Shown: in pieces, positions 63,766 through 64,000 of the stretch
How positions within the stretch are numbered: position 1 is the stretch's first letter
Layout: each line of letters starts with the position of its first letter
From: Sphingobacterium bovisgrunnientis
GTDB taxonomy: Bacteria > Bacteroidota > Bacteroidia > Sphingobacteriales > Sphingobacteriaceae
DNA length: 64,000 nucleotides
Reading direction: 5' to 3'
NCBI RefSeq assembly: GCF_009829085.1
Contig: NZ_WUQY01000002.1
Location: forward strand, 1-64,000
Notes under the pieces: generated by a model
Told to the model about the DNA's origin: nothing
Databases searched by the model: none
Seen by the model: only the letters and a program-made list of their open reading frames with translations
Made by a program: the position numbers and the translations under genes

Positions 63766-64000
63766 AATTTATTATTTTGTTGTTTTTGGTGTTTTGGTGT
63801 TTTTCATAATACAGCTCTTGTTATTACTCTATTTTACAAATAAAGTATCGTATAGATGTAAATTTGGTCCAGCTTTTTATAAATAATTTTATTCTTATCA
63901 GGTTATTATTAAGATATAATTAGTAATTATTGCACTAATTTATAAATATTAAAAGCTATATCCAATATATTTTTAAAAATAATTAATAAATAAATCAAAA
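63766..64000. other. AT-rich region upstream of the PUL
   Basis: No gene is seen in these 235 bases. They should contain the PUL promoter, but no clear Bacteroidota promoter match was found. Confidence 0.5.

Noticed and set aside
1..64000. CRISPR arrays, rRNA genes or a prophage
   Set aside because: No regularly spaced repeats, rRNA-like stretches or phage structural genes were seen on reading either strand.

Overview
The window looks like chromosomal DNA of a low-GC member of the Bacteroidota, most likely family Sphingobacteriaceae (a Sphingobacterium-like genome). The reasons are a SusC/SusD pair, DUF5018, DUF2723 and DUF1080 proteins, LytS/LytTR-type signalling, and repeated matches to the Bacteroidota promoter form TTTG-N19-TAnnTTTG with no clear Shine-Dalgarno sites. 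Genus is an inference from gene content only. Many convergent gene ends share perfect bidirectional hairpin terminators.

Layout. 1-840: an IS200/IS605-type element (tnpB cut by the window edge, divergent tnpA, terminal hairpin) next to tpx. 1.5-4.5 kb: a FadL-like porin, a GDSL-like lipoprotein and an OsmC protein. 4.8-7.1 kb: a small 70-residue gene followed by a fimbrillin-like lipoprotein gene broken by an in-frame TGA, probably with a second lesion (TAA) in its signal peptide. 7.1-13.6 kb: a DUF2157-like membrane protein, uvrA, and a LytS-type kinase with a LytTR regulator that carries a one-base frameshift. 13.6-23.6 kb: a divergent XRE regulator and a seven-gene envelope-stress-like operon (YbjN-like, PspA, PLDc_N-like, DUF4177-like, NfeD/YqiJ-like, flotillin/YqiK, 1613-residue DUF3686-type AAA ATPase). 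23.7-33.5 kb: a secreted DUF4488-like protein, then a seven-gene minus-strand operon: TPR protein, plug-less outer-membrane barrel, SPOR protein, ExbB, ExbD, TonB, FolC.

33.8-40.5 kb: a Gcr-type membrane protein, pyrB, pyrR and a DUF2723 protein. 40.8-42.3 kb: two identical tandem tRNA-Gln(UUG) units, each with its own promoter and terminator, then prs. 42.4-49.0 kb: a sugar block (HEAT plus double DUF1080 protein, Gfo/Idh/MocA oxidoreductase, ROK regulator) between prs and the rplY-pth pair. 50.6-63.8 kb: a polysaccharide-utilisation locus with SusC, SusD, a DUF5018 surface lipoprotein, two tandem GHL10-like barrels, an AGE-family epimerase, an NAGPA-type phosphodiester glycosidase and a calcineurin-like phosphoesterase.

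How the parts may work together: the PspA/flotillin operon looks like one membrane-maintenance machine under a local repressor; the Exb/TonB/TPR/SPOR operon looks like an envelope-energising and constriction module; the PUL combines import proteins with a sugar-1-phosphodiester glycosidase and a phosphoesterase, which suggests a phosphate-containing bacterial glycan as substrate. These roles are inferred. No CRISPR array, rRNA, prophage or complete secondary-metabolite cluster was seen.
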